A DNA stretch of 64,000 bases from an uncultured Christensenella sp. (GCA_910584635.1 CAJUBA010000002.1:115783-179782), one strand, 5' to 3'; counted from the first letter of the stretch, positions 8,805-18,168 are shown. The notes: a model not told the origin generated them from the sequence alone. A program made the numbers and translations.

Positions 8805-9560
8805 ATGTCAAACAAAAGCGATAATATTCACGCGCATCATCGCGAACGCATGCGTAAGCGTATAGCGAAAAACGGTCTGGACAGTCTTCAAGATCATGAA
8901 GTTTTGGAGTATCTGCTCTACCCTTTTATTCCGCGTAAAGATACAAATCCTATCGCTCATACTTTGCTCGACATAGCGGGCGGTACTTTGGAAGGCGTTT
9001 TCAACTCTCCCGTCGAGATGCTTATGAACGTGCCGAACATGACTTATTCCGCAAGTTTGTTTCTTGCCAATCTTTCTCAACTGATAAATAGATGCAATAT
9101 GCAAAAATTAAGCGACAAAGTTTACTTAAGAAATACCGAAGACGCTATAAAATATTTCAAAGCGCTGTTTGCCGAAGAATTGGAAGAATACTTTTACATG
9201 GCTTTGATCGCTCCCGACGGCAGACTCGTCGATACTTGCAAAATAAGCAGTTACGGAGATTCCAATCAATGCAAGTTGGATATAAAAAGATTTATATTGA
9301 AAACGGCAAGTACTCAAGCGTCGCATTACTTTCTTGCGCATAATCATCCGTCCGGCAATCCGAATCCCTCTTTGACAGATTTTGAATTTACCAAATGGTT
9401 GGTATCTTTATCGAAATCTTTGGAAACAGAGTTAGTCGACCATATCATCGTATCTAGAAACGGCTGCTTTTCCTTTAACAGATGCGGAGCGCTCGCCGAT
9501 TATGCCGACGAATTCAAAAAGTTTTGTAGATACATTCCCATTCAAGACAAGTATAAATAA
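8805..9560 (+). CDS. radC: RadC family JAB/MPN-domain protein
   Basis: A 251-residue protein with the two-part RadC layout: an N-terminal helix-hairpin-helix-like region (about 1-95) and a C-terminal JAB1/MPN-like metal-binding domain (about 110-235). The zinc motif is complete: H179, H181 and D192 in AHNHPSGNPNPSLTD. The family was once called a DNA repair protein; its biochemical role remains unsettled. Ribosome site GAGGAG about 12 nt upstream. It converges on the SGNH gene with only 6 nt between the stop codons and no visible terminator. Confidence 0.9.
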   Translation: MSNKSDNIHAHHRERMRKRIAKNGLDSLQDHEVLEYLLYPFIPRKDTNPIAHTLLDIAGGTLEGVFNSPVEMLMNVPNMTYSASLFLANLSQLINRCNMQKLSDKVYLRNTEDAIKYFKALFAEELEEYFYMALIAPDGRLVDTCKISSYGDSNQCKLDIKRFILKTASTQASHYFLAHNHPSGNPNPSLTDFEFTKWLVSLSKSLETELVDHIIVSRNGCFSFNRCGALADYADEFKKFCRYIPIQDKYK

Positions 9561-9566
9561 TTTATT

Positions 9567-10994
9567 TTATTGCGCAACCGAAAGATATTGCGCGTATCTC
9601 ATCCAAAAATAATCTATTACCATCACGCCGTATTTTGACGCGGGAACGTACAGTTTTATATCCGCGTTCGCGCCTGCCATCAGATTGTCGCCCACCGACG
9701 GCAACGAATCGTCTACGCCCAATTTCACGGCGAGATTGACGCTTTTTAGACTGTCGCATCCCTTGAACGCGCCGTCTTCTAAAACCGTGATGTTTTCGCC
9801 TATATTCAGCGTCTTTACCGCGCATCCGACAAACGCGCCTTCCTTTATCTTATAAACCGCTCTGCCCTCGTAATACTGAGGCAAACTCAAAGTATCTTTT
9901 GATTTAGCGCTTTCTTTGACGCCCGTTATCGCCCATCCCGCGCTTTCTTGGATATACTCGAAGTCTTCGCTGTAAGTTTCGTCATTCGAGCCGGACGAAT
10001 GGGAATCCTCTGCCCCTGCCGGAGGTAAAACCTCTATGTTAATTTGCGAAGTATCTTTCAACTGTCTTTTTATATCTCCGACCAAAACCTTTGTATTGTA
10101 GGTTACTCCGCTGTCGTTGAGATGATAATTGCTGTCATAAAAATATCCCTCGTCCATGATATGGTCTTCAATGTTTCCGATAATTTCGCAATCCAATTTT
10201 TCCACAAGCGCGTTGTATACCGCGATTCTGTTTTCATAACTGTCTTGAGTCAAAGCAAGTCTGTTCATCGGGGGGAACGTAAAGTAGAACTGCGCGCCTT
10301 TTTTTCTTACTCTCTTTATATAATCGTTGAGATAATCGATAAACGCTTCGTCGATAAGCGAGTTGTCTATTTCTATCGTATTGGAAGTAAGATATAAATC
10401 GGGCATTATATTGTACGGACGCTGATAAACGTTGTCCCCGTACTCGTTAAACGCCGAGCGCGAATAAGCGTTTGTAGGATGAGGGACGCCTGACGCGGAA
10501 AGTTTCTTGCTTTCCTCTACGTACTGGGGCAAAGCGTTGAACAGTCCCGCCCATTCCTTAACTGGAATATCGCGAATCATAGACCTCTTTGCTTCCAACG
10601 TCTGCAACGTAATTTGAGCGTCGGTATACAGCGAATACGCTTGCCTATCCATCTCCGGCGCAAAAATAACTATATCCCCTTTCTTAATACCCGACTCCGT
10701 AAGATCCAAAGTAGTCTTGCTTCCTAGCGCCGCGTACAGTCCCATATTTACTACGGACATACCCGTTTCCCGTTCTATCGCTCGGCTGTCCGCGCCGAAC
10801 GCCATACTCGAACCGCCGACGAGTATAATCTTTTCCCCGTCGATAGAATGAAGTCTGTCGTGTTTATCCGCCATTGCCGCAAGATAGGTATCGCCGTAAA
10901 CATCGGGAATTGCTTTCGCGTAAACGGGCAAGCCTATTACGGGTATTGCCAAAACAATTATTAAGCATATTATCGCGATAATTACTTTTTTCAT
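9567..10994 (-). CDS. SGNH hydrolase/acyltransferase-like exported protein with C-terminal LRR domain
   Basis: A 475-residue protein with an N-terminal signal anchor (1-28). The SGNH domain opens with ILVGGSSMAFGADS (about 57-70, serine nucleophile in GGS) and has the paired Asp/His block YDSNYHLNDSG near 286-296. The domain resembles the exported partners (DltD, AlgJ, AlgX) that finish O-acylation with MBOAT proteins. After a serine-rich linker near 325-340 the chain carries an LRR_5-type region (about 365-470; KIKEGAFVGCAVKTLNI pattern). Fourth gene of a four-gene operon, 9 nt after the MBOAT gene. Substrate unknown; an extracellular polysaccharide or teichoic acid is the likeliest. Confidence 0.8.
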   Translation of the reverse strand: MKKVIIAIICLIIVLAIPVIGLPVYAKAIPDVYGDTYLAAMADKHDRLHSIDGEKIILVGGSSMAFGADSRAIERETGMSVVNMGLYAALGSKTTLDLTESGIKKGDIVIFAPEMDRQAYSLYTDAQITLQTLEAKRSMIRDIPVKEWAGLFNALPQYVEESKKLSASGVPHPTNAYSRSAFNEYGDNVYQRPYNIMPDLYLTSNTIEIDNSLIDEAFIDYLNDYIKRVRKKGAQFYFTFPPMNRLALTQDSYENRIAVYNALVEKLDCEIIGNIEDHIMDEGYFYDSNYHLNDSGVTYNTKVLVGDIKRQLKDTSQINIEVLPPAGAEDSHSSGSNDETYSEDFEYIQESAGWAITGVKESAKSKDTLSLPQYYEGRAVYKIKEGAFVGCAVKTLNIGENITVLEDGAFKGCDSLKSVNLAVKLGVDDSLPSVGDNLMAGANADIKLYVPASKYGVMVIDYFWMRYAQYLSVAQ

Positions 10995-11003
10995 TTACGC
11001 CCC

Positions 11004-12488
11004 CTAAAATTGAAAATATATAAAGTTATTTTCATAACCGCTCTGCGACGTCAGATACACCCAAATCATGACTACCGTAACCGTTAGCAACGCATACTTC
11101 AATATCCCCGTTTCCGATTCGGAAACGTACAGACTTAAATCTTTTCTCGAAAGTTCCAACTTCGCAATATCCTTGGACACAGCGTACAAAATTCCTATAC
11201 CGAAAAGTATAAAGATAAACAACGCGCCGTCTATCTGCATAGATTGCATCGTCTGTTGGATATAAGTGAAATTAAACGACCAGTCGCTAAACAGTTTTTT
11301 AAGCAAAATACCGCTGTCGGATACGCTGTTGGCTCTGAAAAACAACCATGCGAAACAAACCAAAACGAACGTTATCGCTCTTTGCCATATCGCTAAGAAA
11401 GAAGAATTTTCAAGCCCTGTCTTTTCGCGCGCTTTTTTTCGTACGCCGGACGTAAGCAGTCCGACAATCTGATAAACTCCGTGCAACGCTCCCCAAATTA
11501 CAAACGTCCAGTTTGCGCCGTGCCAAAGTCCGCTAAGCAAGAACGTAACGAAAAGGTTGAAAAGATGTCTTGGTTTTTTACATCTGTTTCCTCCCAAAGG
11601 TATGTACAAATAATCCCTAAACCACGTCGAAAGAGATATATGCCATCTTCCCCAAAATTCCTTTATACTGCGCGCAGAATAAGGATTGTCGAAATTTTGC
11701 ATCAAATCTATGCCCATAAGTTTGGCAACGCCTATCGCTATATTCGTATATCCGTCAAAATCGCACAGTATCTGAACGGCAAAAAGCGCAGTCGCTATCG
11801 CTACTCCCAAACCGCTCGCTTGCGCGGGGTCGTTGTAAACGGAGTTGACTGCTATCGCGACCGTGTCGGCTATAACGACTTTTTTGAAGAAGCCTACTAT
11901 CATGAATTTGAGTCCGATACGGATATTTTCCGATTGGAAAGATTTTTTCTCTTTAAGTTGCGGTAAAAGGTTTTCGGGACGCTCTATAGGACCTGCAACC
12001 AACTGCGGGAAAAAGGAAACGAACAACGCGTAATAACCGAAGTGTCTTTCCGCCTTTATTCTTCCTTTATACACGTCGATGACGTACGAAAGCGTCTGAA
12101 AAGTATAAAATGAAATACCTACCGGCAAAAGCACGTTGAGAGAAAAGTCGCTTGCGGGCAAACCTATCTTTCTCAACAGTTGGCTTATTCCCGTCGAAAG
12201 GAAATTGAAGTATTTGAAGAAGAATAAAACTATTAAACTTCCCGCCACCGCTACGATAGCCGCCGCCAGCCTCAACGGCTTTTTAGAAGATTTTTCTATT
12301 ATCAATCCCGCCCCGTAAGATAAAAGCGTAGTACCCATAATAAGAAATACCAGGCTTGGGTTCCAAGACATATAGAAATAATAACTTGCGATAAGCAACA
12401 TTATCCATCTATACTTGTGCGGTATTAAGTAATAAAGCAAAGTTACTATCGGGAAGAAGATCAAAAACGCAAACGAATTAAAGAGCAT
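11004..12488 (-). CDS. MBOAT family O-acyltransferase (AlgI/DltB type)
   Basis: A 494-residue polytopic membrane protein. Family blocks are clear: FYTFQTLSYVIDVYKG (about 127-142), RWHISLSTWFRDYLYIPLGG (about 284-303) and SGLWHGANWTFVIWGALHG (about 325-343), where the WHG histidine is the conserved active-site residue. Such proteins pass acyl groups (acetyl or D-alanyl) across the membrane to an exported SGNH-type partner. Both flanking genes encode such partners. No dltA or dltC is nearby, so acetylation of an exopolymer is more likely than D-alanylation. The start overlaps the upstream small membrane gene by 11 nt. Confidence 0.9.
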   Translation of the reverse strand: MLFNSFAFLIFFPIVTLLYYLIPHKYRWIMLLIASYYFYMSWNPSLVFLIMGTTLLSYGAGLIIEKSSKKPLRLAAAIVAVAGSLIVLFFFKYFNFLSTGISQLLRKIGLPASDFSLNVLLPVGISFYTFQTLSYVIDVYKGRIKAERHFGYYALFVSFFPQLVAGPIERPENLLPQLKEKKSFQSENIRIGLKFMIVGFFKKVVIADTVAIAVNSVYNDPAQASGLGVAIATALFAVQILCDFDGYTNIAIGVAKLMGIDLMQNFDNPYSARSIKEFWGRWHISLSTWFRDYLYIPLGGNRCKKPRHLFNLFVTFLLSGLWHGANWTFVIWGALHGVYQIVGLLTSGVRKKAREKTGLENSSFLAIWQRAITFVLVCFAWLFFRANSVSDSGILLKKLFSDWSFNFTYIQQTMQSMQIDGALFIFILFGIGILYAVSKDIAKLELSRKDLSLYVSESETGILKYALLTVTVVMIWVYLTSQSGYENNFIYFQF

Positions 12489-12726
12489 GACCGTCCCCCT
12501 TTTGACTGTTTACAATATAAACTCCGCCGCACAAAACCATTATTCCCAACGCTGCGTCAAACAGCGAACTGCCGTCCATAAACATCAACAGAATATAAAA
12601 ACCCGCGCATACCGCCGACGCAAAAAGCCAAATGAAATTCAATTTCTTCAAAGCGTACTTTTTACTTAAAAACGCGAATCCGAGCGAAAAGATTAAAAAG
12701 AATACGGCTAAAAAATTTATTTCCAT
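12478..12726 (-). CDS. Small membrane protein in the acyltransferase operon
   Basis: An 82-residue protein with three hydrophobic segments (about 2-18, 28-47 and 55-70) and the tail NSQKGDGHAL. The start at 12726 is chosen because an AAGGAG site lies 10 nt upstream, inside the end of the preceding gene; the longer frame would overlap that gene by more than 100 nt. Coupled on both sides (2-nt gap upstream, 11-nt overlap downstream), which suggests it is part of the MBOAT complex, comparable in position to small accessory proteins such as DltX, though no sequence likeness was established. Confidence 0.65.
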   Translation of the reverse strand: MEINFLAVFFLIFSLGFAFLSKKYALKKLNFIWLFASAVCAGFYILLMFMDGSSLFDAALGIMVLCGGVYIVNSQKGDGHAL

Positions 12727-12728
12727 AC

Positions 12729-14975
12729 CTAAATCACTCCTTCCGCCAAAGCCGTCTTCAAAAGATTTATAAAAGTCGCGGTATAAACTTCCGTACCTGC
12801 CGTCGACATGTGATTTATAAGATCGGCCATATTGTAATACGGCTGACATATATCGTCAATTCCGCCAAGCACCGGAAATGCCAATACTTCTTTTAATTTC
12901 GCTTCAAACGCTTCTCTTTCAGATTTGTTTTTAGGATCGTCATACGCTTTATATCTGTAAATAGGCGGATATATAAACGCGACTTTAACTCCGTTTGAAA
13001 TATGCTTTTGCGCCCAATCGTTAATTTTATAAATATCGTCCAAGAATTTCAAATCGGTAAAAAGAGGCTCGTAGGTTTCGCTAAGCGAATCTTCTTCGGC
13101 ATTTTCCCTGAAATAAATATAATCTCCGTATTTATTGACTTTGCTTCTGCTCATCCACGGGTTGTAATATCTTTCGTTGTCCAAATCGTCCGTACGAAGT
13201 TCAAACCATTGAGATAAATAAGGTATAATTTGATTTCTGTTCTTTGATTCGACCAAATCAAACTCTTCATACAAATCGTAATTGCTTTCCAAAGCGCTGA
13301 GTTTTTGAACAATATTGGAATTCGTACTGTTCATTCCCTGTTCGTCCATCCACATCTCATGGTAATTTTCCAAAGCGAATATCAATATATCCCCTTCGTT
13401 GAGATAATTATCAACAAGATCCATCAAAAGTCCCGCTCCGTAACGCGCGTGTACTCCCATGTGTACTACGTCGTATTCGCCCAACACGTCGTCTTGCAAA
13501 AACATTTCCGATTTCATGCCTCTTGCAATGGAACAGCCTGAAATCGTAACGATTTTCTTACCTTTGATTGTCTGTACTCTCATCTGTTTATCCACAAGCG
13601 AGGTTTCAATGACTTGCTCATATACGCGACGGCTTGCAGAGTTGATATGCAGCGAACTCAAAGCGTCTGAACCGTCGAACGCGGTACTGCTCAAATCTCG
13701 CATGCTGTCAAAGATACAAACTTCTTTGAGATTAGGCATTTTGGCAAACGCGTACTCTCCCACGGTTTCGATGTTTGTATTCAAAATAATACTTTCGATA
13801 TTTTTGTTTTCATAAAAAGCGTACCTGCCGATAGACAATACTTTTTTACCGTTATAAACATCCGGCGCGATAACTTGCTTTTCTGCGTTAGAGTTATACG
13901 CTGTTATCTCATATCCTTGCTCGCCGTCATTGCCTATATACTCTCTATATTCAAATAAATCTGCCTCCGTCTGCTTTTCATATTGAGCGTACAGAGTAAT
14001 GCTCTCGTCGGGCATATTTATCATAGCGCCCAAAGCATGTCTTTTACCGCTTCCGTCCGCTTTGGTATTCCAACTGATCAACGTATAACCGCTCTTAGTC
14101 CATTTGCCGTAAGCGTTATCCAAATAAACGTTTTCTCCGGCATATACATAGTCCTTTAGAGTTTTGTTTGTTTCGGCGCCGTTGAAATCGTAATTTATTT
14201 GCAATGCGTCAATACCGAAAAACTTGGCGTTTATCTTTGTATCGCCCTTTACGGTAAAAGTATAATCGGACTCGTATATTCTATCGCCGTTTTCTCTTTC
14301 GATATATGCGAACTGATACCCGTTATCGGGCGAGCATACAACTTGTATTACGTCGCCGTATCTTACGCCGTCCGACGTGTCGGAAATCATGACCTTTCCG
14401 TTTATCGCGGGATCTACGGTCAGATTGCATTCTCTGCCCAAGCAAACGGCTTTTAAGCGGACATATTCATTAAATATCGCCCTTACTTTTACACTTCCGT
14501 TGGCTTCGCGTATAAACGAATGCTCTTCGCCGTCCAAATAGACTTCTTCTACTACGTAATTATCGTAAGGTACTATACAAAAATCGACTTCGTCGCCGTA
14601 TTTAGGCAATTCCCCGTCCAAAGATTTAACTTCTACGTTGCCGTTCTCTACGTAAGCGATTTGTTTCCACAGTCTGACTTTGAAATCCACCGTCAGCGAA
14701 AACTCGACTTTATCTATTGTCAATTTGCCATTTTTGAATTCACCGATATTTGAACCTATAAATTCATATCCGTTGCTTAAAATTATTTCAAACTCTACGG
14801 TTTCGTTTGGCTTAACGTTTTTAATACTTTCTCCTACGACGGTATATCCTTCTCCGTCGGGCAACATAACAGTATAGTAATTTTCTTCTCCCGAATCTTT
14901 GCAAGCGCAAAAAATACCCGCTGACAACGCAAGCAATAAAACTATTATTAACCCTAATATCCTCTTTCTTTGCAT
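12729..14975 (-). CDS. Surface lipoprotein with InlB-type repeat, LRR region and SGNH-like domain
   Basis: A 748-residue protein. Signal peptide with Cys25 as the probable lipidation site (GIFCAC). The order seen is: beta-rich repeats of about 70 residues (about 35-250); an InlB B-repeat-like (Flg_new) module around 257-335 (YDFNGAE...GYTLISWNTKADGSG...ITLYAQYEK); a short LRR_5 stretch (about 365-440); and a C-terminal SGNH-like domain (about 475-748) starting IVTISGCSIARGMKSE and ending with DLINHMSTAGTEVY as the Asp/His block. The usual GDS is GCS here. First gene of the operon with the small membrane protein, MBOAT and a second SGNH-LRR protein. Probably attaches or transfers acyl groups on a surface polymer while the LRR and InlB parts bind. 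Confidence 0.8.
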   Translation of the reverse strand: MQRKRILGLIIVLLLALSAGIFCACKDSGEENYYTVMLPDGEGYTVVGESIKNVKPNETVEFEIILSNGYEFIGSNIGEFKNGKLTIDKVEFSLTVDFKVRLWKQIAYVENGNVEVKSLDGELPKYGDEVDFCIVPYDNYVVEEVYLDGEEHSFIREANGSVKVRAIFNEYVRLKAVCLGRECNLTVDPAINGKVMISDTSDGVRYGDVIQVVCSPDNGYQFAYIERENGDRIYESDYTFTVKGDTKINAKFFGIDALQINYDFNGAETNKTLKDYVYAGENVYLDNAYGKWTKSGYTLISWNTKADGSGKRHALGAMINMPDESITLYAQYEKQTEADLFEYREYIGNDGEQGYEITAYNSNAEKQVIAPDVYNGKKVLSIGRYAFYENKNIESIILNTNIETVGEYAFAKMPNLKEVCIFDSMRDLSSTAFDGSDALSSLHINSASRRVYEQVIETSLVDKQMRVQTIKGKKIVTISGCSIARGMKSEMFLQDDVLGEYDVVHMGVHARYGAGLLMDLVDNYLNEGDILIFALENYHEMWMDEQGMNSTNSNIVQKLSALESNYDLYEEFDLVESKNRNQIIPYLSQWFELRTDDLDNERYYNPWMSRSKVNKYGDYIYFRENAEEDSLSETYEPLFTDLKFLDDIYKINDWAQKHISNGVKVAFIYPPIYRYKAYDDPKNKSEREAFEAKLKEVLAFPVLGGIDDICQPYYNMADLINHMSTAGTEVYTATFINLLKTALAEGVI

Positions 14976-15114
14976 TAAATCCTCTCTATGGATTCCGCCC
15001 TCGGCAATATATTTCCGGTATGCAATAATCGGAAATATTTAATCGACATATATCATAAAAAAATATTCGATTTCTATTTGGAGTGTCCAATATTTTCAAG
15101 ACAAATTTCGTCTT

Positions 15115-15253
15115 CCAAAAAAAGTGTACTTTTCCTGACTAAAAAATCTTGAATTCGACACGGCTGTAATGTATACTTATTTTGTAGAAGAATGTCGATT
15201 TATTTGCGATAATGTAAAAAAACGAGCGGTCAGGAAAAGTACACTTTTCTTGG
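15115..15253. repeat. 25-bp inverted repeat with 89-bp spacer
   Basis: Arms at 15115-15139 and 15229-15253 match at 24 of 25 positions. Each arm contains a near-palindrome of the form AAAAGTRYACTTTT followed by CCTGAC. It may be a pair of regulator sites, a miniature element or an RNA structure; no coding content. Confidence 0.85.
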
Positions 15254-15472
15254 AATTTTTTGCTATTTGTCGATTTTTTTAATATTTTTTCAGCAATATT
15301 CGAGATTTATAAGTTTGGATTAAAATTAAGTATTCGTTTTTTGCAACAGTTAAAATAAGTCGCCTATCGGCGAACTTCGTCCGACTGAATACGAATAATA
15401 ATAAGACCGGATTCTTTGACTGCGCTACCGCTCTCCCGACAATATCTAAGTTAAATAAATAATCCGCTTTAA

Positions 15473-15570
15473 GTCCGACTAAAATTGAGTGTAGCCGTAA
15501 GGAGCAACGCGACAGTCTAGCGAGCAAGCATATTGCGTCTTGCGCGAGCGTCTATTTTACGCTTGGTCGG
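15473..15570 (+). repeat. Expanded copy of the type A dispersed repeat
   Basis: Begins GTCCGACTAAAATTGAGTG and ends TTTTACGCTTGGTCGG like the 45-bp units, but is 98 bp long because of an inserted central segment (15495-15553) rich in GCG. Confidence 0.7.
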
Positions 15571-15689
15571 ATTAGGAGTCAATCGACTGTTTGTTTAGCA
15601 ATTACATTTCATTAAATGCGATTGCTCCCTAAAAATCGTAGTGAACGCCCTATCGGAAATACGCCAAATGAACACCTGTTGAAAATAAC

Positions 15690-15718
15690 TTGATATTTGT
15701 ACAGTTTTACTATATAAT
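15690..15718 (+). promoter_or_regulatory. Promoter of the acyltransferase-DUF6320 pair
   Basis: TTGATA (15690-15695), 17 nt, TATAAT (15713-15718); ribosome site TAGGAG at about 15727-15732. Confidence 0.75.
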
Positions 15719-15738
15719 GAATGTACTAGGAGATTTTT

Positions 15739-17013
15739 ATGAAAAACGCAATGTTCGATAAGGAATGGTTCAAACTCGACAACGCCGCAAAGATTTATCC
15801 GGCGGCGAGAAGTTCGAGATGGAACGCGGTATTCCGCATGGCGGTCGTAATGAAAGAAGAAGTCCGTCCGGACATTCTTCAACAAGCGCTTGACGACGTT
15901 ATTGACAGATTCCCCACTTTCAGAGTTACTTTGAAAAAAGGATTTTTTTGGTACTACTTTCAATTTATAAATGAAAAGCCGAAGATACAGGAGGAAAAAA
16001 ATTACCCCTGTTCAATGATGCCGCTTTCGGGAAGAGGTTACGTATTTAGAGTGCTTTATCATTCGCACAGAATTTCCGTAGAAGTCTTCCACTCGATAAC
16101 AGACGGCACGGGCAATATAACTTTCCTCAAAACTTTGGTAACGAGATATTGCGAACTTTGCGGCGCAAAAATTGAAGATTACGGAGATATTCTGCATTTT
16201 GAAGACGACCCTACTCCGGAAGAAGTCGAAGATTCGTTTGCAAGATATATGGACAAGAGCAAAGGTACTTTGCCCAGAGCCGAAGCAAAAGCCTACCAAA
16301 TCAAATGTCAAAGAGAAAAACGCGGAGTACTTAACGTTACTCAAGGAAGTATGCCGTTCGAGCAACTCCACAAAGCGGCAAAATCTTTTGGCTGCACGGT
16401 AAATACATATCTGTCCGCAGTACTCGCCTACGCCGTACTCAACAGACAACTCTACGAAAAAAGAGCAAAAAAACGTCCGGTAAGAATTCAGGTGCCGATA
16501 AATCTGCGCAGGATATTCCCCTCCGTAACGCTGAGAAATTTCGCGGGTTATTACAATACAACGATTCAACCGGTCGAACAGACTTTTGAAGAGATAGTAA
16601 AAGAATTGGATACTCAACTCAAAGAGAAGATAACTCCGGAGTACTGTCAAAAATTTATCAACTCAAACGTGTCTTTGGAAAAAAATCCGATTATACGAGT
16701 AGCGCCGAGATTTTTGAAAACTCTGTTTATGAATATGTCTTTCTATATGGTAGGCGAAAATCTTATGTCGTGTACTTTCAGCAATATAGGCAACGTGGTT
16801 ACGCCTAAGGAACTTTACGATTATATCGATAGATTCGAATTCGTAATCGGACCTCAAAAATATATGAATCACGTTATGACGTGCGCGTCTTACAACGGCA
16901 CAAGCGTAGTTTCTTTCTCCCGCACGGCGAAAGATCCTATACTCGAACGCGACTTCTTCGCCGTACTCGAAAAACACGGCATTGACGTCTGCGTGAACAG
17001 CAACAGGAGGTAA
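15739..17013 (+). CDS. CAT/condensation-superfamily acyltransferase (alcohol acetyltransferase-like)
   Basis: A 424-residue cytoplasmic enzyme. The superfamily motif HxxxDG is seen as HSITDG with H118 and D122. A distal NFAGYYNTTI stretch near 263-272 is at the position of the second-domain motif of this fold. The family includes chloramphenicol acetyltransferase, condensation domains and yeast-type alcohol acetyltransferases; it moves an acyl group from CoA (or a carrier) to an alcohol or amine. No carrier protein or NRPS gene is near, so a free small-molecule or lipid substrate is likely. The next gene, a zinc-ribbon membrane protein, starts 2 nt later and is a familiar neighbour of this family in Clostridia. 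Confidence 0.75.
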   Translation: MKNAMFDKEWFKLDNAAKIYPAARSSRWNAVFRMAVVMKEEVRPDILQQALDDVIDRFPTFRVTLKKGFFWYYFQFINEKPKIQEEKNYPCSMMPLSGRGYVFRVLYHSHRISVEVFHSITDGTGNITFLKTLVTRYCELCGAKIEDYGDILHFEDDPTPEEVEDSFARYMDKSKGTLPRAEAKAYQIKCQREKRGVLNVTQGSMPFEQLHKAAKSFGCTVNTYLSAVLAYAVLNRQLYEKRAKKRPVRIQVPINLRRIFPSVTLRNFAGYYNTTIQPVEQTFEEIVKELDTQLKEKITPEYCQKFINSNVSLEKNPIIRVAPRFLKTLFMNMSFYMVGENLMSCTFSNIGNVVTPKELYDYIDRFEFVIGPQKYMNHVMTCASYNGTSVVSFSRTAKDPILERDFFAVLEKHGIDVCVNSNRR

Positions 17014-17015
17014 TT

Positions 17016-17684
17016 ATGAACAACTGTCGCAGATGCGGCGTCCGCGTGGACGAAAGTTTGGGCAACTGCCCTCTTTGCGGCGCTTTCGTAAGCGAAGAAA
17101 CTTCTCAATCTATATATGATTATCCGCAGATAGATTTCAAAACAAGACGACAACTTTTCTTCAAGATAAGTATGTTTATAACGGTGTTTACCGTAGCGTT
17201 GGTATGCGCAATAAATCTTGTCGTAAACCATACTATTTCATGGTCGCTACACGTCATATTCGGCTTTGCGTTGTTATGGCTTGCAGTAGGAAGATCGATT
17301 AAAAAACGATTTAACGTAAGAAAACATCTTACCTGGGACTTCTCCGCCGTAATAGCGCTGTTGTTCTATATAAACATCTGGACGTCAAAACTCGCCAATC
17401 CGTGGGCATTTACGCTAGGCGCGCCTATAGTAGTGTTGACTTGGGCGACGGTTTTGGAAATACTTATGTTTGCGCATAAAGGCGGAAGAAACAACTACCA
17501 AATCGCATTGACAAAACTTTTTGTCCTCTCCGCTATCTGTATAGGCATATCGTTTATATGGCTCAAAACCTGCGATTGGGGATGGATAGTTTGCGCAGCA
17601 AGAGGATTCGTGGATATTCTTGCGCTTTCGTTCTTCGCAAAAGAATCTTATTTCTCGGAATTGAAAAAAAGACTGCATCTGTAA
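17016..17684 (+). CDS. Zinc-ribbon membrane protein, DUF6320-like
   Basis: A 222-residue protein with a four-cysteine zinc ribbon at the N-terminus (C4, C7, C18, C21), a linker, and about six hydrophobic segments (from about 47 to 206), with a basic patch SIKKRFNVRKH near 92-102. The layout fits DUF6320, whose genes often sit next to alcohol acetyltransferase-like genes; the family name is from memory and the function is unknown. An AGGAGG site upstream lies in the last codons of the acyltransferase gene. Probably recruits or regulates the acyltransferase at the membrane. Confidence 0.65.
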   Translation: MNNCRRCGVRVDESLGNCPLCGAFVSEETSQSIYDYPQIDFKTRRQLFFKISMFITVFTVALVCAINLVVNHTISWSLHVIFGFALLWLAVGRSIKKRFNVRKHLTWDFSAVIALLFYINIWTSKLANPWAFTLGAPIVVLTWATVLEILMFAHKGGRNNYQIALTKLFVLSAICIGISFIWLKTCDWGWIVCAARGFVDILALSFFAKESYFSELKKRLHL

Positions 17685-18102
17685 TATTGAAAAGTAACGC
17701 AGATAACACATAAATAATAAGATAAAATATAAATACTAATCTTCAAACGCGATTCTTTACTGCGTTTTGATTTTAGTCGGACTTTTTCTCTATACTGATT
17801 TTTAATTCCATTAGATCCCTCGACCTTGCTCGGGATGACGGATGAATAAGTGTTTGTCCGTCCCCTGAATAAAATAAGTAAAAACGTTATATTTCTTCTT
17901 TTATATGACAATAGAATTAACAAATAATGTTTCCTCTTCCGTCATATTGAGCGTAGCGTAGCGAAGTCGAAATATCTAAATTCTATGCCGAAGGCTATCC
18001 GTTTAAGTCCGATCGAAATCGTAATGTAATGTAGATTTCGCGCTTGGTCTGAACCATTAGTCCGACTAAAATCGGAACTAAGTATAATTTCGCGCTCGGT
18101 CG
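17685..18102. repeat. Repeat-filled intergenic region
   Basis: No gene seen. It contains a degenerate type A copy (17744-17782, inverted), a diverged H-like copy (about 17811-17844, CTCGGGATGACGG), an inverted H copy (17938-17979), a linker containing TAAATTCTATGCCGAAGGCT (17977-17996) that recurs inverted near 50813-50842, and two adjacent type A units at 18007-18051 and 18060-18102. Confidence 0.8.
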
Positions 18103-18142
18103 AAAAAAATTAACGCTCTCTTACTGATAAGTAAGGGAGCGT
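18103..18142 (-). terminator. Terminator of the LRR membrane protein gene
   Basis: Stem 18113-18125 / 18130-18142 (13 bp, one G-U) with loop GATA; on the minus strand it is followed by TAATTTTTTT. It lies 26 nt after the stop codon. Confidence 0.9.
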
Positions 18143-18168
18143 CAACAATTATCTCTTATTCAATAATA

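Larger units (their letters stand above)
14976..15689. other. Long divergent intergenic region with inverted repeat and dispersed repeat
   Basis: Separates the acylation operon (minus) from the acyltransferase gene (plus). No convincing gene; an 82-codon frame at 15279-15527 runs through repeat sequence and lacks a ribosome site. It holds the inverted repeat at 15115-15253, an A+T-rich stretch to about 15350, and an expanded dispersed repeat at 15473-15570. Confidence 0.7.

Noticed and set aside
12727..12849. N-terminal 41-residue extension of the small membrane protein in the acyltransferase operon
   Set aside because: It overlaps the end of the preceding lipoprotein gene in another frame; a good ribosome site supports the start at 12726.
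15279..15527. Minus-strand 82-codon frame in the divergent intergenic region
   Set aside because: Runs through the dispersed repeat, has no ribosome site or recognisable protein features.
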